This document shows positions 9,119 to 19,950 of a stretch of 64,000 nucleotides of DNA, piece after piece (the first letter of the stretch is position 1; every line of letters begins with the position of its first letter). The stretch covers positions 806,001 through 870,000 of the forward strand of contig JAPDOI010000290.1 of the NCBI GenBank assembly GCA_029168955.1, in the 5' to 3' direction. Below the pieces are notes generated by a model that searched no databases, had not been told where the DNA came from, and was given only the letters and a program-made list of their open reading frames with translations. Both the position numbers and the translations under genes were made by a program. The stretch comes from Aplectana chamaeleonis. Its lineage: Eukaryota; Nematoda; Chromadorea; Rhabditida; Cosmocercidae.

Positions 9119-10597
9119 ATGGAGTCTTTGGCCACAAGCCACAATTTCGCCACCCTGAACTGTCGATCGCTGTCGAGTGATATCCAAAAAACTGCGCTAT
9201 ACAGACTTCTGAGCTATTTCCATGCACCGTTTGCTGCTTTGCAGGAAACCCGCCTCAAGGATAGACCCGTCATCAGCGTCGGAGAGTACACCATCTACTG
9301 CGGTAACGCTGACGATAGGAGAGTGGGAGGCTGTGCAATAGCTGTAAGGAAGGATTTCAATGGTATGGTCAAGGAGTTTGGCTCAACGTCGTGCCGGAAT
9401 GCATTCGTACGACTGCGGGATCACAGAGGATTCAATCTGTGGATAGTGAGTGCTCATGCACCCACTGAAACCGCCGAAGACAATTCGAAGGATGCGTTTT
9501 ATGAGGAACTCAATACGCTGCTGGCCAGGATACCTTGTCAACATGCTGTTGTCGTGGGGATTGACGCAAATGCGAAGATGGGACTTGATCAGGAATCCGA
9601 AGTACTCGGTAAATGGTTCTACCCAGTGGAGCAAACATCGGACAATGGCTACCGCCTTGTCGACTTTTGTGAACGCAGTGGTCTGATTATTGCATCGACA
9701 TTCAAGAGGAATCATCGCCGCCATCAGCTTACGTGGCAGGGACCAACCCGGCTATCTCCAGAAGAGCAGCGGAAGCGGAAGATGACAACTTTGAAACTAC
9801 AGCTTGACTATGTCCTGACGAGGAATATTCCAGTATCGGACATTCGAAGATCTAGAGCTGTGTGGGATGTCGCATTCGATTCGGATCACCGTCCTGTTCT
9901 GTTGAACTTCACTGCGAGGATTCATAAGAGGAAGCGAGGGGCTCAGCCTCTCCAGAGGATTGACATGACAAGTCTCAGAGATGAAGAGTGCAAAAGGAAT
10001 TTTCGACAACGCGTTTCTATTCACATCGGAGTACGGACTAAGAAGAAACTTTGCGACGCGGATTCTTTTGTCAAGTGCATCCAGGACGCTTCGAAAGAGG
10101 CACTCCCGGTTGTACAGCCTAAGAAGAAGTTCGCCTACGTCTCAGAAGAAACAACATCTACCTACAACATAGTATGTTCTCTCCGAACTGCAGGAAACTT
10201 CGTGGAGGAGAAGCGTTTGAGGAGGAAGTTGCGTCGGCAGCTTCAAAGTGACCGCGAACGAGAGTGGACGTGTAGAGCTAAGGAGTTCGAGAAGGCTTGG
10301 GAGGAGAAGAATCCGAAGAAAGCCTACACGTTGCTGCGACAGTATAGCGGGAAGATGAAGAGATGCTCTCCTGTCTTGAACACTACCAATGGAGTTGCAG
10401 TTGGTGATGCGACGCTGCCAATATGGAAGGATTACTTTAGTTCACTACTGAATCGTCCAGCGCCATCAGTACCTGAGCTCCCGCATGTTCAGAGAGCACA
10501 TTACGATGTCAGTGAGGAACCGCCGACTGAGTCTGAAGTTTTGGATTGTGTCCGGAAAATGAAGAATGGAAAGGCAGGTGGAGATGACAACATTTAG
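9119..10597 (+). CDS. RTE apurinic-type endonuclease half, 492 codons, intact frame
   Basis: Encodes the N-terminal half of the RTE polyprotein. APE-type endonuclease motifs are in order: TLNCRS (N14), LQETRL (E43), SAHAPT (about 111-116), GIDANAKMG (D149, N151), LDYVLTRN, and SDHRPV near residue 255, so all catalytic residues are present. A basic linker (KRLRRKLRRQLQSDRERE) follows and the frame runs to GKAGGDDN just before the RT domain. The last codon and TAG stop (atttag) come from the target duplication, not from the element. ATG at 9119 begins MESLATSHNFATLN, consistent with the second copy. In a working element this enzyme nicks the target DNA to prime reverse transcription; here it is separated from its RT. 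Confidence 0.9.
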   Translation: MESLATSHNFATLNCRSLSSDIQKTALYRLLSYFHAPFAALQETRLKDRPVISVGEYTIYCGNADDRRVGGCAIAVRKDFNGMVKEFGSTSCRNAFVRLRDHRGFNLWIVSAHAPTETAEDNSKDAFYEELNTLLARIPCQHAVVVGIDANAKMGLDQESEVLGKWFYPVEQTSDNGYRLVDFCERSGLIIASTFKRNHRRHQLTWQGPTRLSPEEQRKRKMTTLKLQLDYVLTRNIPVSDIRRSRAVWDVAFDSDHRPVLLNFTARIHKRKRGAQPLQRIDMTSLRDEECKRNFRQRVSIHIGVRTKKKLCDADSFVKCIQDASKEALPVVQPKKKFAYVSEETTSTYNIVCSLRTAGNFVEEKRLRRKLRRQLQSDREREWTCRAKEFEKAWEEKNPKKAYTLLRQYSGKMKRCSPVLNTTNGVAVGDATLPIWKDYFSSLLNRPAPSVPELPHVQRAHYDVSEEPPTESEVLDCVRKMKNGKAGGDDNI

Positions 10598-10602
10598 CTA
10601 GT
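10594..10602 (+). repeat. target-site duplication, right copy of RTE copy 1
   Basis: ttagctagt, part of the 12-bp match catttagctagt (10591-10602) to 7297-7308. Confidence 0.9.
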
Positions 10603-10612
10603 ACGTGTATTT

Positions 10613-10765
10613 ACTGTCGGCATAGATCCTAATGATACTTTGCGTACACTATTGAAGGTTGGTGCAAATTCCGTGACACTTTTCATAACATAGGTGTTGC
10701 AACACCGAGTTTGCACCAACCTCCAATGGGGAACGCAAAGTCTCACTAGGATTCATGCCGACGGT
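10613..10765. mobile_element. MITE of the acagtcggcacggatcgcac family, copy 2
   Basis: Ends actgtcggcatagatcc and ggattcatgccgacggt are inverted. Inside, actttgcgt... and gttggtgcaaa are mirrored by tttgcaccaac and aacgcaaagt, giving a foldback of about 150 bp. It lies about 10 bp beyond the RTE duplication. Related copies: 6942-7056 and 38361-38515. Confidence 0.75.
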
Positions 10766-11265
10766 TTCTGTAGGTGAGGAGACATTTCCGCATTGCTTTC
10801 TGAAAATCTTCATAAAAAAAGATCCTATTGAATTTGGTATAAAAAGGGTCAGAAGGTTTTCTGACCTTTTTTCTGAAGTTGTACCAGATTAGTCCAGCCG
10901 CTCCGGACTGAAGTGATACTGTAAAATCATATAAGCGGTCTATCTTCATGTGGCCTTTGTTTTTTTACTAGTATTTCCACATATGATTCCCATCAGATCT
11001 CTTGGCTGGTCTAGATGGAGGAGATCTAATATCATTCTTTGTTCTAATGTTTCTGACTTGTTTTTTCTGTTTTCTCATTCGGAAATCTCCTTGAAGATTA
11101 TGATGTTTGATCATCTTTTCTCGGGAACGATTTGGAGAATGCACAGATTACAAATGCGTTTGATAGAAAGAATGCAGCTGCTAGTCTTCGCGTCAATCCA
11201 CTATCTGTTCATTCATTCTTGATGAAGCAATGGCACAATCGTTGCCTAAATCACTGCTTTTTCAG
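10766..11265. other. probable intron with one weak exon candidate
   Basis: Mostly AT-rich. A + frame around 11107-11250 reads NDLENAQITNAFDRK then NAAASLRVNPLSVHSFLMK, which looks coding. It could be an exon of the same host gene (for example from an acceptor ending cacag at about 11146 to a donor cgc/gtcaat), but splice sites are weak, so it is not called. Confidence 0.3.
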
Positions 11266-11373
11266 TTGGCTCCCATCCTAATGATGACGTATTTGAGTAA
11301 CTGCATGAATAATATCAAATCCACTTTGAATACTAATGGCGTGCCTGTCGGACTCGACGCAAACGGACGAGCA
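11266..11373 (+). CDS. probable host exon
   Basis: Follows a strong acceptor (gctttttcag) and ends at a canonical-looking donor (gca then gtgaga). Exactly 36 codons, phase 0 at both ends: LAPILMMTYLSNCMNN, then IKSTLNTNGVPVGLDANGRA. It fits in phase between the exon at 7165-7235 and that at 12381-12516. The helix-prone start and Asn/Gly-rich end do not match a family I recognise. Confidence 0.5.
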
Positions 11374-12380
11374 GTGAGATACTTGCATATATTTAAGTGA
11401 ACTTTTTTTATTTTACCGTCAAACGGGTTTTACTAGGTACCCCAGTTAATACATTTCCTCGAAGGAGATCAAAAAAATCATGGCATTCTGCCACACATCT
11501 AGTAATATCTGTGTTTGTTCTAGAGGGAACCAGAACAGCGACGTTAATATGTCATACTACACCTAGCCTCATCCTCCGTAAACGAGCAGTCTGACTTCCT
11601 ATTCAAGTTCACAATGTCAACTTACCCTTGCAAGCCTTGAGTCCTATCAAAATTATACAAACATGATGTTCAGCTCAGCTTCAAAAAGTACTGACTTTGA
11701 CTAGTTTCCACTTTTTGTTTTTGAAGAAATCCTCAGCAAAACCCGAGTTCAAATTCAGGGAGTGAGCCAGACCTGTCGAGAAGACATTTATCATCTTTCT
11801 GGTTGTGGAAATAACTATGCTAGTTACCTTAGTGAGCATTTTTTTATTCGGCCGATTTGCTATTACTTGACGGCGATTTAAAACAGGCCAATCGAACTAA
11901 TCCCTTTCTAACATGTAGTTTTGCAAGAAAGTAAATGTTATATTCTATCCTAAATGGATCATCAGTTGCTGTTTTTTTCGGAAATAGCCTTCATGAGAGG
12001 TAACGCCTGTTTCTGAGATGGATTACCCCTTGCAATTTTTTGAATCGTTTTTTGATTGTTCAACCTGATGATACGTTTTGTTCGAAGAGGTCACAAGCGA
12101 TTTGAGAAACATTCCATGGACAGCTGGTTGCCACTCGTTTTATAGCAAAGAACGGAAATTGTATTTCGGAGATAAGGAGATAAGACCTTTCACGACAAAT
12201 TGTAGTAATATCCATTGCAATTTTTATTACACTTCTACTATTTTGGAGAATGTATTCTGCCAACTGTACTAACAACTTTAGTGGACATAGTAGCCAGTCG
12301 CAATTGAATGGCGCAAAAAACGGACCAACTTTCGACGCCCTTCGTTTTTTTTCCAAAGAACCATGATACTTGGCTTTTAG
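11374..12380. other. probable intron, no recognised feature
   Basis: AT-rich sequence between two candidate exons. Short frames on both strands show no family signature. Confidence 0.4.
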
Positions 12381-12516
12381 GTAGATTATTCTTCACGTCC
12401 CATCGATCCGATCTTCCAACAAGCTAGGGCTAGAATGGAAAATGCCCGTGAGTTTCGGGAGGTCTCACCTCCGAAGCCCGTCTCGCAGCCTTCACGAACT
12501 CAAGCTGTTGATGACG
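12381..12516 (+). CDS. host exon, strongest internal candidate
   Basis: Acceptor cttggcttttag precedes and a consensus-like donor (gacg then gtatgt) follows. In phase 0 it reads VDYSSRPIDPIFQQARARME, then NAREFREVSPPKPVSQPS and RTQAVDD, 45 codons plus one base. The sequence is charged and Pro/Ser-rich, as in disordered parts of nuclear regulators, but no domain is recognised. It ends in phase 1, exactly matching the two-base start of the terminal exon at 37682 (joined codon GGT, Gly). Confidence 0.65.
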
Positions 12517-13031
12517 GTATGTTAATGAGCAGTTCTACATGAAAGGCAGTGCTCGCGATGAAAAAATTGGTAATTTTCCCATAATGCACAGCGTGGGGCC
12601 TTTTCTATGGCAACAGTGAGGAAAAATCTGAAATGCGGACAGTAAAAAGTTGAAAACTTGTTCATCAACCCTATTGAGTCGGCCAGCTCACAAGATTCAA
12701 AACTAATCATAGTTTGACGAGTTCAGGATCCTTTGATATGGTGCCAGTAAAAAGCCAGGAGTCATTTTGCCGTCAACTCTGCACGAACATAGGCAACCGT
12801 TCGGTTGAATCTGAGAGCAACAACGAATGCTTTGGTGTTGTGGTCTTCGTAAACTCGGGTGCTTGGAAAAATGCGCATTACGCGGAAGAAGGATTTCACC
12901 TGCAGCTTGCTCTAACTATTGCTCACCCCAGAGTTTCCACTTCTTGTATGGAATCGGGAATTCTTTTGCACCCATAAAGACTGGGGGATAAATCATCTCA
13001 ACATTCGGATATCCTCTGCAGGCCGGGCAGC
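12517..13031. other. intronic sequence, no recognised feature
   Basis: A plus-strand frame at 12714-12977 (FGVVVFVNSGAWKN and following) has no family signature and no splice support. Nothing else seen. Confidence 0.35.
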
Positions 13032-13415
13032 ATGGTATCTCTGATATCGTCCAAGACCCCCTTTGAACAGAGTTATGGCTCTTCAAGGATGCCTAGATTT
13101 TGAGGGTGAAAAATTGGTGTACGAGTTGTCTCAGGCCTGTAATTCTCTTCATTCGCAATCGTTGCGCGAGAGCGAACCAGGATAAGGAGACAGCCCGGTA
13201 GTGGACTGAAGAACGGCGACATGTTGGAATACATCCATTCATCGAGCCGCTATCGAGTTCGAAAATCTGTTAGGGGGTCGGGCCTGTGGTGGTCGCTTAA
13301 ATCTCGCTTATATGGAGGAATTCAGATCTCGAACTTGGCACGTGTTATGCCGGAGGGGTCTTCTACACAATTTCATGAAAGTCTCAAAATTCATATCTGA
13401 GGGTGTACTCCGCCT
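13032..13415 (-). mobile_element. TTAA-flanked MITE (AGGCACAGTACACCC family), truncated copy
   Basis: Reverse-complement relative of 34047-34530, sharing ggtcgggcctgtggtggtcgc, gccgctatcgagttcgaaaa-type blocks and the end ctgagggtgtactccgcct followed by TTAA (13416-13419). The left end is lost near 13032. Non-coding. Confidence 0.7.
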
Positions 13416-13419
13416 TTAA

Positions 13420-14234
13420 AGGATGGCCGTTCAAACTCGATTTTCAGTAGTAAAGCGTGCCCTTAAGCCAATAGGGTTGGAACAAGATAAGAAGTACCTA
13501 CCCAGTTGAAACCTCTGCTGATAGCAGTTTGTGCTGCTAGAGGGAAAACGTGCTGCAAATGAAGAGAGAAAAAAAACCGATTTCAGTTGAGCAGTACTTG
13601 CTCGCTTTCGTAGCTGACAACAAAGATTTAAATTCAAGAAGTTACCCGGGTTGGAACATGTTGTTGTCGATTCGAAACTCTCGGTCGTCTGAGAGTTTGC
13701 AGGTATCAATGAAGTGGCTATGAGGTAAAATCCTTGCATTCAATTTAGTCTGAAGAATGCACGGAGCTGCGACGGTAGATCGCCGCGCGTTATCGAAACT
13801 TCGTTGGCCGGTGACCGCCAACGCCCCACGGCGCCCCACGGCTAGGTGCAATCATCGCGCCTGGTTCATTCACCAGACTAAATTTAATATGCAAACCATA
13901 CAATACCCACTCTTCTACAATGCCCGCGCTAAGTTCCGTAAAAACGGGAAGCATCTGGCGAACTTGGCAAAATAGGTTCGATGCATGCGACTTTTCTGAA
14001 TGAAGACCTCTTTGAATTATAAAAACGCTATTATAATATATTTACAGAACAAACTGCTACCAAGTTATGTAACTTTTGGGGTTAAAATCCCTAAAATCGC
14101 TTTGTTTTCCAAAGAATTTGTTTTTGCGATCTTTTTCCAAAAACGTCGCGCACGGAGAAAGCGGCTGAACTTTGAGCAGTATTTATTTGCTTTCGCAGCA
14201 AAACTGCTAGTATTCAGGTAGTTCTCGAGCGTGT
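13420..14234. other. intronic sequence, no recognised feature
   Basis: Several short open frames on both strands have no recognisable product. A gcgccccacggcgccccacggc duplication-like GC patch lies near 13820-13845. Confidence 0.35.
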
Positions 14235-14238
14235 TTAA

Positions 14239-14675
14239 AGGCAGTGTTCACGATAAGAATCGTTTTTCTGTTTTTCCGCCTATCTTGAAGACGGTCCGAT
14301 GCTGATTCCAATGATGTTTTTCAAATCGTACAAGACTGGTGGACGAGTTGTCCGAGGCTTGTAACTTCCGTATTTTGCAGCCGATGTATGCGAGCTGACC
14401 TGAGTAAAGAGAGAAGTTGGGAATGAAGACAATAACGGGGCTATTGATCGGAAATTATCGCTCATCTCACAATCTCGAGCATTCATCTGTTCACGTCGGT
14501 GGGCGTGGAAAGTGCATCTGGGTGTGACGAGCTGACGGGTTTCCAACTTTGGGGCCGTAGGGAACCGTTCCGAGCGCATTTTCCTTAGTTTTTTCAACGT
14601 TAGGGTTGCGCTAGGCCCCGCAGCTGCCGATCTCCACCAAAAAATCAGACATTATTTTTATCGTGGACACTGCCC
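14239..14675 (+). mobile_element. TTAA-flanked MITE (AGGCAGTGTTCACGATAA family), copy 1
   Basis: Terminal aggcagtgttcacgataa and its complement ttatcgtggacactgccc are bordered on both sides by TTAA (14235-14238 and 14676-14679). About 437 bp, non-coding. It aligns throughout with 30028-30512, which has an extra block of about 53 bp near 30127-30179. A TTAA duplication is typical of piggyBac-type integration, but the terminal bases are not the usual piggyBac ones. Confidence 0.85.
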
Positions 14676-14679
14676 TTAA

Positions 14680-15281
14680 TGGAGGGTTTCGAAAATCCAA
14701 CTAGCACCTACTTTATGATTCTCTCACCTGCACCAACAGAAATGAAGAAAGCATACAGATTGCTCCGGACGTTCTTTTCCAAGTTTGCTAGATGCTCCCC
14801 CTTTTTACAAAACCTAAAGGCAGTGTTCACGATGATTCTCGTTGTCGAGATGTTGCTTACGGGGCCTCTAGATGGCCCCAGGCAACTGATCAGTGAAAAT
14901 GAAACAGCGAAAAATTGGCTGGAACGTGCCAAAACCGGCAGAAATGTTTAATTATCACTCCGCCTGGAACAGTTGGGCGAATCTTGAAGGAACAGCTGGG
15001 CGATTCTTAGAGGTCTGCTGCGGTGTACTGTAGAAGCGCAGAATGACGATCGGAGCGCGAAAACACAAAATCAATCCACGGCAGATGGCCATCATCATTG
15101 CATTGCCGAATTTTCTTTTTTCTTTCTTTAATTCTCGTCATCCTCGCTAATGATTTCCTTCTGTTCCTTGCTAATTCATTGGGAATTTTTCTCGTTTTAG
15201 GCTTCATATTTGTTCTAGTTCTATATAGATAAAGTTTTTGTCGTGAAAACAAGTCCGCACAATAAATTTTGTGTGTTGATA
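14680..15281. other. intronic sequence with a solo MITE end
   Basis: At 14815-14840 an isolated end of the aggcagtgttcacgat family occurs without a partner nearby. The rest has no recognised feature. Confidence 0.4.
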
Positions 15282-15536
15282 TACTGTGCTTCTCTGGGCC
15301 AAATTCCGGTCCGCAATCGCGTCTCGTCAGAAGTGTTTCCAGTGCCGCAGCTGCCGATCTGTTGACTCCAGGTAGGTCTTGGAAACTGCAAATTAGACAA
15401 AATTGGAGAAATCGGTATAAAAAAGCCACATCGAGTTGGCTTTGGCTCTGGAAACTCGACTGAATCGACCGCGTGCGGCCGCAAAGCGTGTCGAGACGCA
15501 ATTACGGACCGGAGTTTGGCTCAGAGAAGCACAGTA
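15282..15536. mobile_element. MITE with 45-bp TIRs (tactgtgctt family), copy 1
   Basis: tactgtgcttctctgggcc and ggtccgcaatcgcgtctcg at the left are mirrored by cgagacgcaattacggacc and ggctcagagaagcacagta at the right. 255 bp, non-coding. The interior gccgcagctgccgatctg and aaaaaagccacatcg blocks are shared with 20320-20602. Confidence 0.85.
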
Positions 15537-15740
15537 TGTTCGGGTAATCTATATAAAAACCTAACACTGCGGAATTTTTCGCCCTTTTTGGTTTCATTTA
15601 TTATCCTTGTCGTCACACCCTTCCAGTGAGGATAGATTCGATTCACTTCGTAGCGGTGTTCGAGTTTCTTGTGAGCTTCTGCATTTTCGTGCGGGTGGAG
15701 TTGAAATGTAGACCAGCTAATAATGGATATGAAGATAATT

Positions 15741-17335
15741 ATACACTGCGTATCATAAAGATAGGACACCCCCTGAATTTGCCGGTCTCGTGTTTGTTGA
15801 TTAAAGTAGATCTTTTTCGTTGATACTACTGTGATCAGAATGTGAAACAACCCCCGTATACTTCTTTTAGGTTAGATCGAATGTTTGTGCACTTGTCTAG
15901 AATAAAATTATGTTTAAAATCGCGTATCAAAAAGATAGGACACCCGAGGGCTAAATCGGATTTCTTGTCCGATAAAATTGTGTGATAACAAATCTAATGG
16001 ACGATAGACCTTCCTCGCACTCTTACTGCCACAATTACTCGATTCCGTATACTTTCGACCAAATTGATTGGTCTCTGCCTGTCGATCTTGCTCCATTTCT
16101 CGGTCATTGCCTGTTGGAACGCAAAAATCGGGAGAAATCGCCGGTCATTGGCTTAGACCCGACAAACTAAAGTATTCCAGAGATTCCTCATTTTGTTGAG
16201 ATCAGGAGCGTAGACTATCCACTCTGGATGAGATAGTTATTGCCGAGCAAAGAAGCCGACCTCGGACCTGCTCACAAGAACTTTTTGGTTGTCCTGCTAG
16301 AAACTGCAAATTTGTCGCCCGAAAACATGGGGAAATGGAAGTAGCTGTCTCTCTTAGGTCGTCTACTACTCGCTGGAGATCATCCGACTGCTTGTGAACG
16401 AAAGCTGTGGACGTCCTCGACAGGCAAATGCTCTTACAGATTATGGGAGATCTGCGACCGCAGTTCCGATGGCTGAAGTGGACAGCTACTTCGACTACTT
16501 GTGTATAGGCGATGGTTTCTGACGGAAAGGAATCTTTTCTCAATGGGTCTGATGGTCGGAGGTGCTACTAAAGGAATTCGAGAGTGGGTGCTGTCCACTT
16601 CAGCCGTCGGAACTGCGGTCGCAGATCTCCCATAATCTGTCAGAGCATTTGCCTGTCGAGGACGTTTACAGCTCTCGTTCGCAAGCAGTCGGATGATCTC
16701 CAGCGAGTACTAGATGACGTTAAAGAGACACCTACTTTCATTTCCCCACGTTTTCGGGCGACAAAGTTGCAGTTTCTAGCGGGACAACCAAAAAGTTCTT
16801 GTGAGCAGGTCCGAGGTCGGCTTCTTTGCTCGGCAATAACTGTCTTATCCAGAGTGGATAGTCTGCTGTCCTAATCTCAACGAGATGAAGAATCTCTGGG
16901 ATATTTAAGCTTATCGGGTCTGAGCCAATGGTCGGCGATTTTTCCCGATTTCTGCGCTCCAACAGGCAATGACCGAGAAACGGAGCAAGATCGACTGGCA
17001 AAGGCCGATCAATTTGGTCGAAAGTATACGGAATCGAGTATTTGTGACAGTAGAAGTGCAAGGAAGGCCTATCGTCCATTAGATTTGTTATCACACAATT
17101 TTATCGGACAAGAAATCCGATTTAGCCCTGGGGTGTCCTATCTTTTTGCTACGCGATTTTAAACATAAATTTATTCTAGACAAGTGCACAAACATTCGAT
17201 CTAACCCGATAGAGGTATACGGGGGTTGTTTCACATTCTGATCACAGTAGTATCAACGAAAAAAATCTACCTTAATCAACAAACACGAGACCGGCAAATT
17301 CAGGGGGTGTCCTATCTTCATGATATGCAGTGTAT
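15741..17335. mobile_element. 1.6-kb palindromic element with 746-bp arms
   Basis: Left arm 15741-16486 and right arm 16590-17335 are inverted copies of equal length around a 103-bp loop. The ends carry gtatcataaagataggacacc, and a second internal copy (gtatcaaaaagataggaca) lies about 177 bp further in on each arm (near 15924 and 17140), so TIRs are nested. The tataaagataggacaccc style of end resembles Tc1/mariner termini, but no transposase motif was found in any frame. Arms differ by scattered substitutions, so they are not an assembly mirror. A solo fragment of its outer arm is at about 39331-39425. Confidence 0.85.
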
Positions 17336-18180
17336 TAATAGTGGAATTTTCGAGTGTATACATAAAAATCCCTTCATAATAATATTCATAGTGTTTTGTT
17401 TTCCTATTGACACAATAACTTGAGCTCTTCTAAAAAATATTAGCATTAAAACACAGTAAATTAGACCCTTCAAGTATACTTGTGATCTTTCCACACATAT
17501 CGTACTCCATATGGAGAACCTATCGTTCGACCTCAATGGTTGACCCACACCTAGGATGATTGGCGTCAAAATTAATTAAAGGCATATATAAATATGTGGT
17601 TGGATCATGCTCCACCCAGATATACATGTTACGCTTACCACTCTTTCCTACCTAAGCTGACTAAATATATTTATTCCGTAAAGTTTATTTTTTTCGCAAC
17701 AGACCATATTAAAGATGAGCCATTTTCTCAATCCCATAAACATTATAAGATGGTCCTTTCGTCACTACTGACGAGTTCCAGGAAGGACCATACACCTCTG
17801 GCTTTTTTTTTTCCGTATAGTGTTTAGGAACGGAACGGAAAATAGGTTATTGCTTTCTGTTTCTTTTCATTTTCATGCGTATCTTCAAGTGAAAAAAAAA
17901 CGAGTTTTCCCTTTCCGCTTGTCCCTCCAGTTGCAGTTCGGCGTCAAATTTTTGCATGTGATCTAGAAAAAAACCTCTAAACGTTTTTTTTTCAGAATGA
18001 GCTGCAATAATTGTATCCACAGCTTTACTGGATCATCAGAGGCTAAAAATTTAGTTGGATGGGCTGAATATGTGGACTATCAATTTGTCTTTGAAGGTTT
18101 GTGAATAGTGCGAGAGAAGAGAGTCTTTGCATACCATGTTTTGTTTAAATATTTCTCTTATAAACAATAGTAGGGTCATA
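17336..18180. other. intronic sequence, no recognised feature
   Basis: AT-rich; homopolymer T runs; no exon, RNA or repeat family recognised. Confidence 0.35.
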
Positions 18181-18182
18181 TA

Positions 18183-19950
18183 CGGCTGGATCCGTTGTAG
18201 CTTACGGAGCTTGACATTTTGACTCCTGGCATTGCGCCAGCAGTAGTCGTTGCGGGACCACATCCGCTTGTCGGTGTCCCACTTTTAAGCCTAGCATTAC
18301 TGTTCTAAACCTGAAAGACGCTCAGGTTTCTTCCCGTAGATTTCCCTGAAATTCGGGGCTCCATAGGGTTCACAATCATTAACAAAGTAGGTAAATGGAA
18401 ACATATGATCACTTATGTGCGGTGGATAGCTCGTTAATGTATCTCGACCCAATTCTTCGACTATTTCTGAAAATTGGATTTTTAAGACAGTTTTCTAGCT
18501 TTATGCGACATCTGTCGAGGATGAATATTGAGCTTTTATTTCAAATAATGAAGTTTGTGAGCTGCAGTCAATCCTGACGAGGGAAGTGTTTAGAATCGTA
18601 AACGCATCTGCGAAAACGACCAGTATCGTTAGTGTCTCGTCTGGCTCAATAGTAAAAATGCGCAGTGTCCCGCCCCGAGCTGCAGGTTTGAACAAGGTAT
18701 GAGCATTTTTTTCAAGCCTCGCGAAAAGGCAAGGGTAACCATCAGGCATTTTTTTGCGAGTTTCAAAAATTTTTCTCGTTTTCAGCCCAAAACTTGTATG
18801 CAGGGGGAATCTAGGGTGCGGAACAAGAATCTGGAGTCCATTTCTCGAAGTTTCGAGGTTTACTGTGGGTTACGGTAGGTAACATGTCATTTAGGGGCCG
18901 AAAACTCACTTTAGTATTTTGAAAATCGACAAACGGACGTTAAATTCGTATTCTCCACCCCGAATAACCCCGTATACAATTTTTGAGAAAAATCTGAGAT
19001 TTTGACCAAACTACCGTATACCCACCGTAATCTACCGTAATTTGAAACATATCGATAAACGGACTTCAGATTCGTGTTCAGCCCACTAAATACCCCCCCC
19101 CCCTCCCCCAGAGGAACAATTTGAGCAATATCCACCGTAGCACCCCGAAAATCTCGAAAGTGGCGTTTTTCCCTAGAAGATTTCCCCGGTTGGGAAGCTT
19201 TGAACGAAATTAGCCGAAAACATTGGAAAATCGACTAATAAACTACAGATTCGTAATCAGCGCCCCAGAAAACACTCCTGGGAGAATTTGAAGTCAAATC
19301 GGGAACATTTTTCTTTAACGCTTCCAGAGCACTCTCTCTAATCGGTATAAATATTCGCCCTACCGAAAATCCGTAAAAGTCCAAAAAGCCGTCAGTCTCG
19401 ACAAAGTATGGAAAGTGCGCCTTCACCCAAATTTTGTCCAGGGGGTAGTTTTGGGCGCTGAACACATTTGTGGGGTCCGTTTCCGAATTCCCGAATGATT
19501 AATGCCTTTTTTGGAGGGTACAAAAAGCACAAAAAAACGACTTTTTTAAGCTTGTAACTTCTTGGAACCTGCAGCTCGGGGCTGGATACTGCGCAGTTTT
19601 ACTATTGAGCCACTAGAGACACTAACGATACTAGTCGTTTTGCCATATGCGTTTACCACTCTAAACACTTCCCTTGTGAGCGAAAATTCAATATTTGCTC
19701 TAATCAAAGGGCGAGTTTTGACCTTTGTAACTTTTTTTGAGATGCCATAGATGTCAGTGATGGATCGTATATCGAAGAAAAGCATTTCTGTCCCCTTCTG
19801 GAAGAAAATTGATCCAATTATGAGCAGAATCGCACTGCTGAAGGTGTGTCGGTGACACGCGGCTGTGGTCCCGCAACGACTACCGTAGCACACTGCTGGC
19901 TCTTCGCCGGGAGCCCAAAGGTCAAGCTCTGTAAGCTACAACGGCTGGAT
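18183..19950. mobile_element. long inverted-repeat element, diverged arms
   Basis: Left arm (about 18183-18712) and right arm (about 19558-19950) are inverted: ggatccgttgtagcttacgg versus gtaagctacaacggctgg; cagcagtagtcgttgcggga versus tcccgcaacgactaccgtag; agggaagtgtttagaatcg and gcccgagctgcagg-like blocks also match. The arms differ by indels. The 850-bp centre holds three copies of a module with attcgtgttcagc and aaataacccc-like words (near 18925, 19065, 19245). No coding signature. Confidence 0.65.

Larger units (their letters stand above)
7309..10593 (-). mobile_element. RTE-clade LINE copy 1 with inverted 5' half
   Basis: The 3' half (reverse transcriptase) lies on the minus strand at 7309-8898; the 5' half (5' UTR and endonuclease) lies on the plus strand at 8904-10593, head to head. 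The halves are contiguous in element order: the plus half stops after codons GGDDN and the minus half begins ITAEMLKALPP, the exact continuation seen in copy 2. The whole is enclosed by one 12-bp duplication, so the inversion arose during integration, as in twin priming. The junction has a 5-nt filler (ataca, 8899-8903) and overlap of acat. Element 3' end is an aagt-rich tail (gattaagtcaagtaagtc). Together the halves add up to an apparently full-length element of about 3.3 kb. Confidence 0.92.

Noticed and set aside
8267..9187. First 80 residues of the minus-strand RT frame as an extra RTE domain
   Set aside because: They are the antisense of the 5' UTR brought next to the RT by the inversion; copy 2 shows the true junction.
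9383..9724. Minus-strand 113-codon frame under the RTE endonuclease (also 30879-31130)
   Set aside because: Antisense shadow of the conserved endonuclease coding sequence.
16202..17094. Transposase gene inside the 1.6-kb palindrome
   Set aside because: Both arms give the same short frames in mirror image, with no DDE or helix-turn-helix motif that I could recognise.
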